The position numbers and the translations under genes are program-made. Shown one piece after another: positions 34,745-41,650 of a stretch of 42,046 nucleotides of DNA; position 1 is the first letter of the stretch; each line of letters begins with the position of its first letter. This stretch comes from Bacteroidales bacterium (lineage in GTDB: Bacteria; Bacteroidota; Bacteroidia; Bacteroidales; P3). The notes under the pieces are model-generated. The model searched no databases, was not told the origin of the DNA, and saw only the letters and a list, made by a program, of their open reading frames with translations. The stretch is taken from NCBI GenBank assembly GCA_017429685.1, contig JAFROL010000043.1, positions 1-42,046 on the forward strand, written 5' to 3'.

Positions 34745-35938
34745 ATGATACTGAGAGATATGTTTGACAAGCTGAAGCCCAACTTCAGCAAGGGCGGCCG
34801 CTTCGAAAAGCTGGAGTCTACCTTCGAAGCTTTCGAGTCGTTCGCCTTCACGCCCAACACCGTCACCGGCGGCAAAGTGGGCAACGCCTACCGCGGCAGC
34901 CACATACGCGACGCCGTCGACCTGAAGCGCACCATCATCACCGTCGTCATAGCCCTGATGCCCGCCCTGCTGTTCGGAATGTGGAACATCGGCCACCAGA
35001 CGGCCTTGAGCTACGGCCTCGACTGGGGCTTCTGGCACCAGTTCTGGTTCGGATTCCTGCGTATGCTGCCCATCATCGTGGTCAGCTACGTCGTCGGTCT
35101 GGCCATCGAATTCCTTTTTGCTGAAATACGCCACGAGGAGGTCAGCGAAGGTTTCATTGGTACCGGCCTGATAATCTCGATGATAGTGCCCGTCACCGTA
35201 CCCCTTTGGCAGCTGGCACTGGCCGTTGCCTTTGCCGTCGTCATCGGCAAGGAGGTTTTCGGCGGCAGCGGCTACAACTTTCTCAACCCGGCCCTGGTGG
35301 CACGTGCATTCCTGTTTTTCAGCTATCCCAGCCATATGTCAGGTGACAGCGTCTGGATTGCAGCGCCTTTCCATTTTGCAGGCGACGCCGTTACCGGCGC
35401 CACACCGCTGGGTCAGCTGATGGCGGGCCAACCGCTGCAGGCGTCGGCCCTCGATATGTTTATCGGCACCATCCCCGGCAGCACCTGCGAGACCTCGGTT
35501 GTCGCCATCCTGCTCGGCGCACTGCTGCTGCTTGCCACCGGCATTGCCAGCTGGCGCATAATGCTTAGCGTCGTTCTGGGCGGCGGACTTATGGGCCTGC
35601 TTTTCAACGCCATCGGCGCAAACGAATATATGCAGGTGCCGTTCTACTACCACTACCTGATGGGCGGTTTCGCCTTCGGATGCGTCTTTATGGCCACCGA
35701 CCCCGTCACTGCCGCACAGACCAACACCGGCAAATGGATCTACGGCTTCCTCATCGGTGCTTTCGCCGTGATGCTCCGTGTTCTTAACCCCGCCTACCCC
35801 GAAGGTATGATGCTGGCAATCCTGCTGATGAACTGCTTCGCACCGCTGATCGACCACTGCGTGGTGGCGGCGAACATCAAAAAACGCCAACGCCGCTGGC
35901 AAGCGAAGTTGAATGTGGAAGAAAGGAGGACAGCATAA
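34745..35938 (+). CDS. nqrB: NQR subunit B (membrane, FMN- and riboflavin-binding)
   Basis: 397 residues with about ten TM segments. FMN is covalently bound to the threonine in VTGATPLG (near residue 218). FGGSGYNFLNPALVARAFLFFSYP is well kept. The start follows the nqrA stop by 1 bp, with AGGAG 8 bp before it. Length matches other Bacteroidota NqrB, and no repeat insertion is present. NqrB is the channel subunit that couples electron flow to Na+ transport. Confidence 0.97.
   Translation: MILRDMFDKLKPNFSKGGRFEKLESTFEAFESFAFTPNTVTGGKVGNAYRGSHIRDAVDLKRTIITVVIALMPALLFGMWNIGHQTALSYGLDWGFWHQFWFGFLRMLPIIVVSYVVGLAIEFLFAEIRHEEVSEGFIGTGLIISMIVPVTVPLWQLALAVAFAVVIGKEVFGGSGYNFLNPALVARAFLFFSYPSHMSGDSVWIAAPFHFAGDAVTGATPLGQLMAGQPLQASALDMFIGTIPGSTCETSVVAILLGALLLLATGIASWRIMLSVVLGGGLMGLLFNAIGANEYMQVPFYYHYLMGGFAFGCVFMATDPVTAAQTNTGKWIYGFLIGAFAVMLRVLNPAYPEGMMLAILLMNCFAPLIDHCVVAANIKKRQRRWQAKLNVEERRTA
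35924..35929 (+). promoter_or_regulatory. Shine-Dalgarno AGGAGG of nqrC
   Basis: AGGAGG lies inside the last codons of nqrB, 8 bp before the ATG at 35938, which overlaps the nqrB TAA by one base. A similar AGGAGG (36566-36571) precedes nqrD. Confidence 0.7.
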
Positions 35939-36588
35939 TGAAGAATTTCACCAACCGCTATATGCTGCTCTATTCGCTCGGGCTCGCCGCCGTGGTGGCT
36001 CTGTTGCTCACCGTTGTGGCCACCGGCCTCAAAGAGCGGCAGCAGAACAACATACGCAACGAGAAGATGCAGCAGTTGCTCGCCACCATCGGCATCGACG
36101 CCCCCCGCGACGGCGTGCAGCCCATCTACAACCAATACTTTAAGGAAGAACTGAATGTGGCACAGGACGGCCAAGAGCCCCTGACGCTGTATCTGTATGA
36201 AAAAGAGGGACAAAGCGGCTACGTCATACCCACCACCGGCAACGGACTGTGGGGCAAAGTCTACGCCAATGTGGCTCTCGCCGACGACCTCAACACCATC
36301 ACCGGCATAACCTTCAGCCACGACAGCGAAACGCCCGGTCTCGGAGCCGAAATCACCTCCGACGCCTTCTGCAACCAATTCATCGGCAAGCAGATACTCG
36401 ACAATAGCGGCAACGTCGTCTCCGTCGCCGTCGTCAAGCACGCCGACCCCAGCGACCCGCACCAGGTCGACGCCATCAGCGGCGGCACGATGACCAGCAA
36501 CGGCGTCAGCGCTATGCTGCTCGACGAGCTGAAACGCTATCAGGACTACATCTCTTCGCAACGAAAGGAGGCCAACAATGAACAGTAA
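35938..36588 (+). CDS. nqrC: NQR subunit C (covalent FMN, one TM)
   Basis: 216 residues: one N-terminal TM (MLLYSLGLAAVVALLLTVVA) and a periplasmic FMN domain. The FMN-linking motif reads SGGTMTSNGV near residue 180. The usual form is SGAT, so the alanine is glycine here while the flavin-bearing threonine is kept. It starts by overlapping the nqrB stop and ends by overlapping nqrD by 11 bp. Confidence 0.96.
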   Translation: MKNFTNRYMLLYSLGLAAVVALLLTVVATGLKERQQNNIRNEKMQQLLATIGIDAPRDGVQPIYNQYFKEELNVAQDGQEPLTLYLYEKEGQSGYVIPTTGNGLWGKVYANVALADDLNTITGITFSHDSETPGLGAEITSDAFCNQFIGKQILDNSGNVVSVAVVKHADPSDPHQVDAISGGTMTSNGVSAMLLDELKRYQDYISSQRKEANNEQ

Positions 36589-37198
36589 TCGCAAAAAACT
36601 AATAACCAACCCACTGGGCAAAAACAACCCCATCACCGTCCAAGTGCTGGGCATCTGCTCCTGCCTTGCAGTGACGGCACAGCTCAAGCCCGCCGTCGTT
36701 ATGGCCCTCTCGGTCACCGTCGTCGTCGCGCTGTCCAACCTCATCATCTCGCTGATGCGCAAAAGCATACCGCCACGCATCCGCATAATCGTCCAGCTCG
36801 TCGTCGTCTCCGCCCTCGTCATCCTCGTCAACCAGGTGCTTATGGCTTTCGTCTACGATGTCAGCAAGCAACTGTCGGTCTACGTGGGACTTATCATTAC
36901 CAACTGCATCGTTATGGGACGACTTGAAGCCTTCGCTATGACCAACAAGCCGTGGGACTCGTTCCTCGACGGCATTGGCAACGGACTCGGATACGGACTC
37001 ATCCTCGTCATCCTCGGCTTCGTGCGCGAACTCTTCGGACGCGGCACCCTCTGGGGATACCCCGTCTTCGAGAAGCTCGGACTCTACAACATCGGCTACG
37101 AAAACAACGGATTCATCATTATGGCCCCGATGGCCCTCATCCTCGTCGGCATCATCATCTGGATCCAGCGCAGCCACAACAAAGAACTGCAAGAATAG
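36578..37198 (+). CDS. nqrD: NQR subunit D
   Basis: 206 residues, six TM segments, homologous to NqrE and RnfE. Motif GLIITNCIVMGRLEAFA near residue 105 carries the half-site cysteine for the intramembrane iron centre shared with NqrE. It overlaps nqrC by 11 bp, with its own AGGAGG. Confidence 0.96.
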   Translation: MNSNRKKLITNPLGKNNPITVQVLGICSCLAVTAQLKPAVVMALSVTVVVALSNLIISLMRKSIPPRIRIIVQLVVVSALVILVNQVLMAFVYDVSKQLSVYVGLIITNCIVMGRLEAFAMTNKPWDSFLDGIGNGLGYGLILVILGFVRELFGRGTLWGYPVFEKLGLYNIGYENNGFIIMAPMALILVGIIIWIQRSHNKELQE

Positions 37199-37287
37199 TG
37201 CGTAAGTGCGTTAATGCGTTAGTGGCTGACGCAATAACACACTAACACAATAACGCAATAAAACAATAAAACAATAAAACAATAACA
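37199..37287. repeat. GCGTTAAT-type hairpin element between nqrD and nqrE, plus AAAACAAT tail
   Basis: Left arm TGCGTTAATGCGTTAGTG (37207-37224) pairs with right arm CACTAACACAATAACGCA (37240-37257) at 16 of 18 positions, around GCTGACGC. Five AACAATAA-like units then lead into the nqrE ATG. Confidence 0.9.
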
Positions 37288-37902
37288 ATGGAATATTTCA
37301 ACATCTTCATAAAATCGGTCTTCATCGACAATATGATCTTCGCATTCTTCCTTGGAATGTGCAGTTACCTGGCTGTGTCGAAGACGGTGAAGACCTCGTT
37401 TGGGCTTGGTGTGGCAGTAACCTTTGTTCTCGTCATCACCGTGCCGGTCAACTACCTCATCGACAAGTACCTGTTACAGCCTGGCGCTTTGGCTTGGATT
37501 AGTCCCCGTCTGGCCGAATTTGACCTCAGTTTCCTGAGCCTCATCCTCTTCATCGCCGTCATCGCTGCCATCGTCCAGATGGTCGAAATGGTCGTCGAGA
37601 AGTACTCGCCATCGCTCTACAACGCCCTCGGCATCTTCCTACCCCTCATCGCCGTCAACTGCGCCGTCCTCGGCGGCTCGCTCTTTATGCAGCAGCGCGA
37701 ATACGCCAACATCGGCGAGGTCACCTGCTTCGCCCTCGGCAGCGGAATCGGCTGGCTCCTCGCCATCGTCGGCATCGCCGCCATCCGCGAGCGTTTGAGC
37801 TATTCCGCCATTCCGCCAGCTCTCCGCGGCGTAGGCATCACATTCATTATCACAGGACTTATGGGCATCGCCTTTATGTCCTTTATGGGAATAAAAATAT
37901 GA
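37288..37902 (+). CDS. nqrE: NQR subunit E
   Basis: 204 residues, six TM segments. FFLGMCSYLAVSKTVKTSFGLG near residue 20 and AVNCAVLGGSLFM near residue 115 hold the cysteines of the intramembrane Fe centre. The start is the first ATG after the repeat element. No Shine-Dalgarno is seen because the leader is AACAATAA repeat, so translation may initiate by a different mechanism from nqrB-D. Confidence 0.96.
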   Translation: MEYFNIFIKSVFIDNMIFAFFLGMCSYLAVSKTVKTSFGLGVAVTFVLVITVPVNYLIDKYLLQPGALAWISPRLAEFDLSFLSLILFIAVIAAIVQMVEMVVEKYSPSLYNALGIFLPLIAVNCAVLGGSLFMQQREYANIGEVTCFALGSGIGWLLAIVGIAAIRERLSYSAIPPALRGVGITFIITGLMGIAFMSFMGIKI

Positions 37903-37982
37903 GTGCGTTATTGCGTGAGTGCGTTAATGCGTTAGTGCTGACGCGGTAGCCACTAACACAATAACACAATAACGCAATCGCA
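37903..37982. repeat. GCGTTAAT-type hairpin element between nqrE and nqrF
   Basis: Left arm of GTGCGTTAT/GCGTTAATGCGTTAGTG units, loop CTGACGCGGTAGC (37938-37950), right arm CACTAACACAATAACACAATAACGCAA. The nqrE stop overlaps its start and the nqrF ATG follows at once. Confidence 0.92.
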
Positions 37983-39374
37983 ATGACACAGACTATAATC
38001 GCTTCACTGGTCATCTTCCTGACCATCATACTCGTACTGGTTGTATTGCTGCTTCTGCTGCGCGCCAAGCTCGTGCCGCAGGGCAACGTCACCATCACCG
38101 TCAATAACGACAAACAGCTCACCGTACCCACCGGCGGCAGCCTCATCTCCACCCTCGCCGAACAGGGCATCCATCTGCCTTCGGCCTGCGGCGGCAAAGG
38201 CTCGTGCGGACAGTGCCGCTGCCAGGTCCTCAAAGGCGGCGGAAGCATCCTGCCCACCGAGGTCGGATTCTTCACCCGCAAAGAGATTCAGCAAGGCTGG
38301 CGCCTCGGATGCCAATGCAAGGTAAAAGAAGACCTCAGCATCGCCGTACCTGCCAGCATCCTCAGCATCAAAGAATACGAATGCACCGTCATCTCCAACC
38401 GCAACGTGGCCACCTTCATCAAGGAATTCAAGGTCCAGCTGCCCCCAGGCGAGCATATGGACTTCATCCCCGGCAGCTATGCTCAGATCAAGATACCCGC
38501 ATTCGACATCCACTACAGCGACTTCGACCGCAGCCTTATCGGTGACCAGTATCTACCCGCCTGGGAAAAGAACAAGATGTTCGACCTACACTGCGTCAAC
38601 ACCGAGCCCACCGTGCGCGCCTACTCAATGGCCAACTACCCCGCCGAGGGCGACGTCTTTATGCTCACCGTCCGCATCGCCACGCCGCCAATCGACAGAA
38701 CGGAGAGCGGAAAGCGCAGAGCCGAAAGCGGCGGAAGCCCCTTCATCAATGTCAATCCCGGCATTGCGTCGAGCTATATTTTCTCTCTCAAGCCTGGCGA
38801 CAAAGTCATTATGTCCGGCCCCTACGGCGACTTCCACGTCCGCGGCACCGAAAACGGAGCCATTGAAGCGGAAAGCGGAAAGCGGAAAGCGGAAAGCAAC
38901 CTTGACGCGTCAGCCACTAACGCATTAACGCATTCACACATTAACGCATTCTCTAACGAGATGATTTGGGTTGGCGGTGGCGCCGGTATGGCCCCGCTGC
39001 GTGCTCAGATTATGCACCTCACCCGCACACTCCACTGCACCGACCGACAGATGCACTACTTCTATGGCGCCCGCGCCCTCAACGAAGTCTTCTACCTCGA
39101 CGACTTCCATCAGCTCGAGAAGGACTTCCCCAACTTCCACTTCCATCTGGCCCTCGACCGTCCCGACCCAGCAGCCGACAAAGCTGGCGTACCCTACACC
39201 GCCGGCTTCGTCCACAACGTGATGTATGAGACCTACCTCAAGAACCACCCCGCCCCCGAGGACATCGAATACTATATGTGCGGCCCCGGACCGATGTCCA
39301 AAGCCGTCATCAATATGCTCGACAACCTCGGCGTCCAGCGCGAAAACATAATGTTCGACGACTTCGGCGGCTGA
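37983..39374 (+). CDS. nqrF: NQR subunit F (2Fe-2S, FAD, NADH oxidation) with two repeat-encoded inserts
   Basis: 463 residues, some 35-40 longer than most Bacteroidota NqrF. One N-terminal TM; 2Fe-2S motif CGGKGSCGQCRC near residue 70; FAD site RAYSMANYP near 210; NADH site GGGAGMAPLR near 330; C-terminal MCGPGPMS and FDDFGG. Residues about 239-251 (TESGKRRAESGG) and about 295-325 are repeat encoded. The second insert combines the heptamer (AESGKRKAES) with the ACTAACGCATTAACGC array (ATNALTHSHINAF) between the FAD- and NADH-binding lobes. All cofactor motifs are intact. Confidence 0.95.
   Translation: MTQTIIASLVIFLTIILVLVVLLLLLRAKLVPQGNVTITVNNDKQLTVPTGGSLISTLAEQGIHLPSACGGKGSCGQCRCQVLKGGGSILPTEVGFFTRKEIQQGWRLGCQCKVKEDLSIAVPASILSIKEYECTVISNRNVATFIKEFKVQLPPGEHMDFIPGSYAQIKIPAFDIHYSDFDRSLIGDQYLPAWEKNKMFDLHCVNTEPTVRAYSMANYPAEGDVFMLTVRIATPPIDRTESGKRRAESGGSPFINVNPGIASSYIFSLKPGDKVIMSGPYGDFHVRGTENGAIEAESGKRKAESNLDASATNALTHSHINAFSNEMIWVGGGAGMAPLRAQIMHLTRTLHCTDRQMHYFYGARALNEVFYLDDFHQLEKDFPNFHFHLALDRPDPAADKAGVPYTAGFVHNVMYETYLKNHPAPEDIEYYMCGPGPMSKAVINMLDNLGVQRENIMFDDFGG
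38698..38736. repeat. Degenerate GCGGAAA array inside nqrF (first)
   Basis: Units CGGAGAG, CGGAAAG, CGCAGAG and CCGAAAG code for TESGKRRAESGG in the FAD-domain loop. Confidence 0.85.
38865..38957. repeat. Composite element inside nqrF: GCGGAAA array, GACGCGTCAGCC core, CATTAACG array
   Basis: Four to five GCGGAAA units (38865-38897), TTGACGCGTCAGCC (38902-38915), then ACTAACGCATTAACGCATTC and CACATTAACGCATT up to about 38951. The complete composite element, known from intergenic sites, is translated here. Confidence 0.95.
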
Positions 39375-39415
39375 CAACGGAGCATCGGACTTATGATTAC
39401 CGACACAACGTTAAA

Positions 39416-39757
39416 TCACATATATGCAAAAAGCGAGACCTTATGGGTCTCGCTTCTCGTTTTGCTAAGTGGCGCGTCGACCTCCTTGTCCACCATCGCG
39501 GCACTCACCTTGTAGCGGAACGTACATATTCCTTCCTGCTTGATGGAGCGGCCGTCCTTCATCCGCAGCGTTATAATCTTGGGCAGCGACAGCAGCACGG
39601 CCATCACGCCCGCGGCCGACGCCGTGGTCGAGTCGACGATGTACTCGCACAGTTCCTTGGTCGACACGGGCTGGCCCTGTGTCACGGCAGTGACGCTCCA
39701 TTTTTCCTTGCCCTGCCATTTGCGTTTGATTTTCTTGATAAAAGCGATAATATTAAT
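39416..39757 (-). CDS. HU-like DNA-binding protein (HU-HIG type), no ATG start, tail runs through terminator
   Basis: The frame reads IIAFIKKIKRKWQGKEKWSV, then TQGQPVSTKELCEYIVDSTT and VMAVLLSLPKIITLRMKDGRSIKQEGICTFRYKVSA. This is the pattern of Bacteroidota HU-like (HU-HIG) proteins: a beta-strand start, helical dimer core and GIG/GIC..F turn. No ATG exists upstream before a stop at 39761. Only ATT codons (39757, 39751) or an internal GTG (39685) are available, and the GTG would delete the first strand. The last residues (KTRSETHKVSLFAYM) read through a terminator-like hairpin, which suggests loss of the original stop. It may be a decaying copy or use a rare start codon. Confidence 0.6.
   Translation of the reverse strand: MNIIAFIKKIKRKWQGKEKWSVTAVTQGQPVSTKELCEYIVDSTTASAAGVMAVLLSLPKIITLRMKDGRSIKQEGICTFRYKVSAAMVDKEVDAPLSKTRSETHKVSLFAYM
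39432..39454. terminator. Hairpin after nqrF
   Basis: AGCGAGACC/GGTCTCGCT around TTATG. On the minus strand it is followed by TTTTTGC, so it serves the HU-like gene best. It may also end the NQR operon. Confidence 0.7.
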
Positions 39758-39799
39758 ATTTTAAGTTGGGTAATAAAGGGTTTCCGTTTTATGCTCCGT

Positions 39800-39884
39800 G
39801 TCAAGGTCTCAGCCCGACACTGTCGAGGTCTCGACTCGACATCGTCAAGGTCTCAACTCGACACCGTCAAGTCGAGACCTCGAC
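39800..39884. repeat. Three 22-bp tandem repeats with inverted end (GTCAAGGTCTCAACTCGACA)
   Basis: Units at 39800-39821, 39822-39843 and 39844-39865 (GTCAAGGTCTCA.C.CGACA.). They are followed by GTCAAGTCGAGACCTCGAC. The 14-mer GTCGAGGTCTCGAC (39822-39835) and GTCGAGACCTCGAC (39871-39884) are exact reverse complements, so the array can form a hairpin. Confidence 0.92.
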
Positions 39885-40049
39885 AAAAGGCATTCACATA
39901 CCATCATCGTGCATCCCGCTATATATCCACGGATATTGATATTTTTTCCAAGGCCGCATCCTCCTTGTTGTAGGTAAAGCGATGGAGATGACATCAATTT
40001 GAATCGGGATGTTCATAGATGTTGCTGATTATATTCGTTGATAGACAGA
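39885..40049. other. Intergenic, nothing supported
   Basis: No frame with a recognisable protein. A short minus-strand reading with YNKEDAALEKISISVDI could be a remnant of a coding sequence, but this is too weak to call. Confidence 0.3.
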
Positions 40050-40532
40050 CTATTTCTTAATGTACTCCATCACACCAGGATTCCCTCCATGTCCAAAGAG
40101 CTGATCTCCCCCTTTGTCAATCTTCAAGGTATTGCCTGAAATCTCGAATGTATAAGTGCATTCTCTGGGAGTTTCGCCGTTATAATCAGGCTCGTAATAG
40201 GTGAAATCAGTGTCCTCGGAATTCATTATTCCATTGTGGTAGAGCTTGAGTTTGAGAATAGATCCATCAATGGTGTAAGGTCCAGTGAAACTGATGCCAT
40301 AGTGCCAAGCGCCGCCCTCAGGATAGGTGTCGTAGCAGGTGAACCACACAGACATAGTGCCGTCGTCTTTGAAAGACATTGTTTCCGTGTACTCACGGAC
40401 AATATTCGTATCTGTCTCGTGATACTCCCACGTACCCACAATGGGTGAAGTTTCATCCTTGTCGCAGGAAGCGAAGGTGGCCATCGCTGTCATCGCGAAG
40501 GCGACCATCAGAATTGAAAATACTTTCTTCAT
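40050..40532 (-). CDS. Lipocalin-like lipoprotein
   Basis: 160 residues with a lipoprotein signal (MKKVFSILMVAFAMTAMATFASC, lipobox FASC). The mature part begins IVGTWEYHE, followed by TMSFKDDGTMSVWF, GPYTIDGSILKL and YTFEISGNTLKIDKGGD. This is the strand-turn pattern of lipocalin-like domains common among Bacteroidota lipoproteins: GTW start, F.DDGT and Y.I.G..L. It probably sits in the outer membrane facing the periplasm or surface. Ligand unknown. No close co-directional neighbour; followed by 290 bp without genes. Confidence 0.82.
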   Translation of the reverse strand: MKKVFSILMVAFAMTAMATFASCDKDETSPIVGTWEYHETDTNIVREYTETMSFKDDGTMSVWFTCYDTYPEGGAWHYGISFTGPYTIDGSILKLKLYHNGIMNSEDTDFTYYEPDYNGETPRECTYTFEISGNTLKIDKGGDQLFGHGGNPGVMEYIKK

Positions 40533-40582
40533 AATGATTAAAATTTAATGATTAAAAAACTGATTAACGTATAAACACAAAG

Positions 40583-40653
40583 CCCCGGACGGAATCTCTG
40601 TGTTCCGAACGCGACCGAAGTGGAGCGAACGGAACATAGGGAATCGTCCGAGG
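40583..40653. repeat. Imperfect 25-bp inverted repeat
   Basis: CCGGACGGAATCTCTGTGTTCCG (about 40585-40607) and CGGAACATAGGGAATCGTCCG (about 40630-40650) pair with a few mismatches around a 22-base loop containing CGAC and GCGAAC. It could be a terminator-type or REP-like structure ahead of the ParE remnant. Confidence 0.65.
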
Positions 40654-40755
40654 CCGTGAATATCTTGACCAAAACGTCCCTCCCTCTCCGCTACTATCTG
40701 CTGGAGGTGGAGTGGGGTGAAAATCAGTGAGTTATGGACATTTATTTTCACTGGG

Positions 40756-41064
40756 CTAATCTTTTATCATTTGTGCGACCAAAATACGGTCGACCATTAC
40801 AAAATCACCTTCTATGTGAAATACGGCTGTCCATTTACGATTCATTATGGAACGTGTTTTGGCGTTCGGGTGTATAAGTCAGATGGAGTGTTTGCGGCTG
40901 TAGTGTAATGCGTCGGCTGTATAAGTCAGCGACTCCAACTGGCAAATCACACGGTCTTTGTAGCGCAAGGCACTCTCCAGCGTACGGATGGATGTGATAT
41001 AGGCGACCATTTCATCGAGGTCGCCTAACGATGCGTGGCTATAAATGAGCCTATAACTTTTCAT
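40756..41064 (-). pseudogene. ParE/RelE-type toxin gene broken by in-frame TGA
   Basis: From the ATG at 41064: MKSYRLIYSHASLGDLDEMV, then IRTLESALRYKDRVICQLESL and TADALHYSRKHSI. Then TGA at 40879-40881, and the same frame continues without a break as LIHPNAKTRSIMNRKWTAVFHIEGDFVMVDRIL up to TAG at 40756. The part after the stop is exactly the C-terminal strand pair expected for a ParE toxin (RSI.NRKW..VFHIEGD.V.VDRI). With the TGA read through, the length would be 102 residues, which is normal. So one nonsense mutation (or a TGA recoding or sequencing error) separates the two halves. The ATG overlaps the antitoxin stop by 14 bp. Confidence 0.82.
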
Positions 41065-41212
41065 ATGCCGCGCGTATTTTCTGCTCAAAAACGCGGTTGA
41101 ATTCCTCGGCCGAAACATAGCCTTCCGGAATTGGAGTATGGGTCTTCGCCTCTTTTCGTGCCTGCGAAATATTAGGTTTCATCGGCGTTGTGTATGCAAC
41201 TTGTGTTTCCAT
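41051..41212 (-). CDS. Short antitoxin of the ParE-type pair
   Basis: 53 residues from the ATG at 41212 (METQVAYTTPMKPNIS). The alternative TTG at 41236 lies in the promoter -7 box and is less likely. The C-terminal half (GYVSAEEFNRVFEQKIRAAYEKL) is one amphipathic helix of the kind that wraps a ParE toxin. The N-terminal half is flexible. No ribbon-helix-helix DNA-binding domain is evident, so autoregulation may need another protein. It overlaps the toxin gene by 14 bp. Confidence 0.72.
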   Translation of the reverse strand: METQVAYTTPMKPNISQARKEAKTHTPIPEGYVSAEEFNRVFEQKIRAAYEKL

Positions 41213-41233
41213 TTTGTTATTGTTTTCGATTTG

Positions 41234-41263
41234 CAAAAATACGAAGAATTATCGGATTGGCAA
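41234..41263 (-). promoter_or_regulatory. Promoter of the antitoxin-toxin pair
   Basis: Minus-strand TTG (41263-41261) and TATTTTTG (41241-41234), 19 bp apart. The antitoxin ATG is 21 bp further on. Confidence 0.7.
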
Positions 41264-41650
41264 AATGAATTTTTAGTATAGTGTTATTTCTTGCGGCAGG
41301 TGCAGGCAAATGCATTAAAAACAAAGAGAAACCCCGAAAGGGAACCGTGGTTTGCCGTCGGCTCGGCCGACAACACGGCTGAATATAATCCAATTAAAGT
41401 GTGGAAAGCCTCCCGACGATTACTTGTACAATTCGTAGGTGGGTAAAAATCAGCTAGTTACAAATAAATCTGTCTTTCATCCGAGAATCATTTACGCCCA
41501 CAATAACGCTTTCCTCCCAATTTTATTGCCCTCGTCCACAATAATTTTCTTCCGCCACGACGGAGCATAGAGTCGTGCCGAAGGTTGCGTGGCAGACCTG
41601 CCGCACTTGATGAGACAATACACGTGGAAACAAAACCATTACACTTATAA
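41264..41650. other. 387-bp intergenic stretch between toxin pair and Fic gene
   Basis: No coding frame supported. It contains AAACCCCGAAAGGGAACCGTGGTTT-like symmetry (near 41330), a CGGCTCGGCCGACAACACGG patch (41358-41377), and GGTAAAAATCAGCTAGTTA (41442-41460). The last matches GGTGAAAATCAGTGAGTTA (40716-40734) at 16 of 19 positions. This may be a worn interspersed element. Confidence 0.45.

Noticed and set aside
40545-40751. 68-codon minus-strand frame
   Set aside because: It covers the imperfect inverted repeat; the protein looks random and has no promoter or family.
40717-40908. 63-codon plus-strand frame beginning MKISELWTFIF
   Set aside because: It is the opposite strand of the ParE C-terminal half, which has clear homology on the minus strand.
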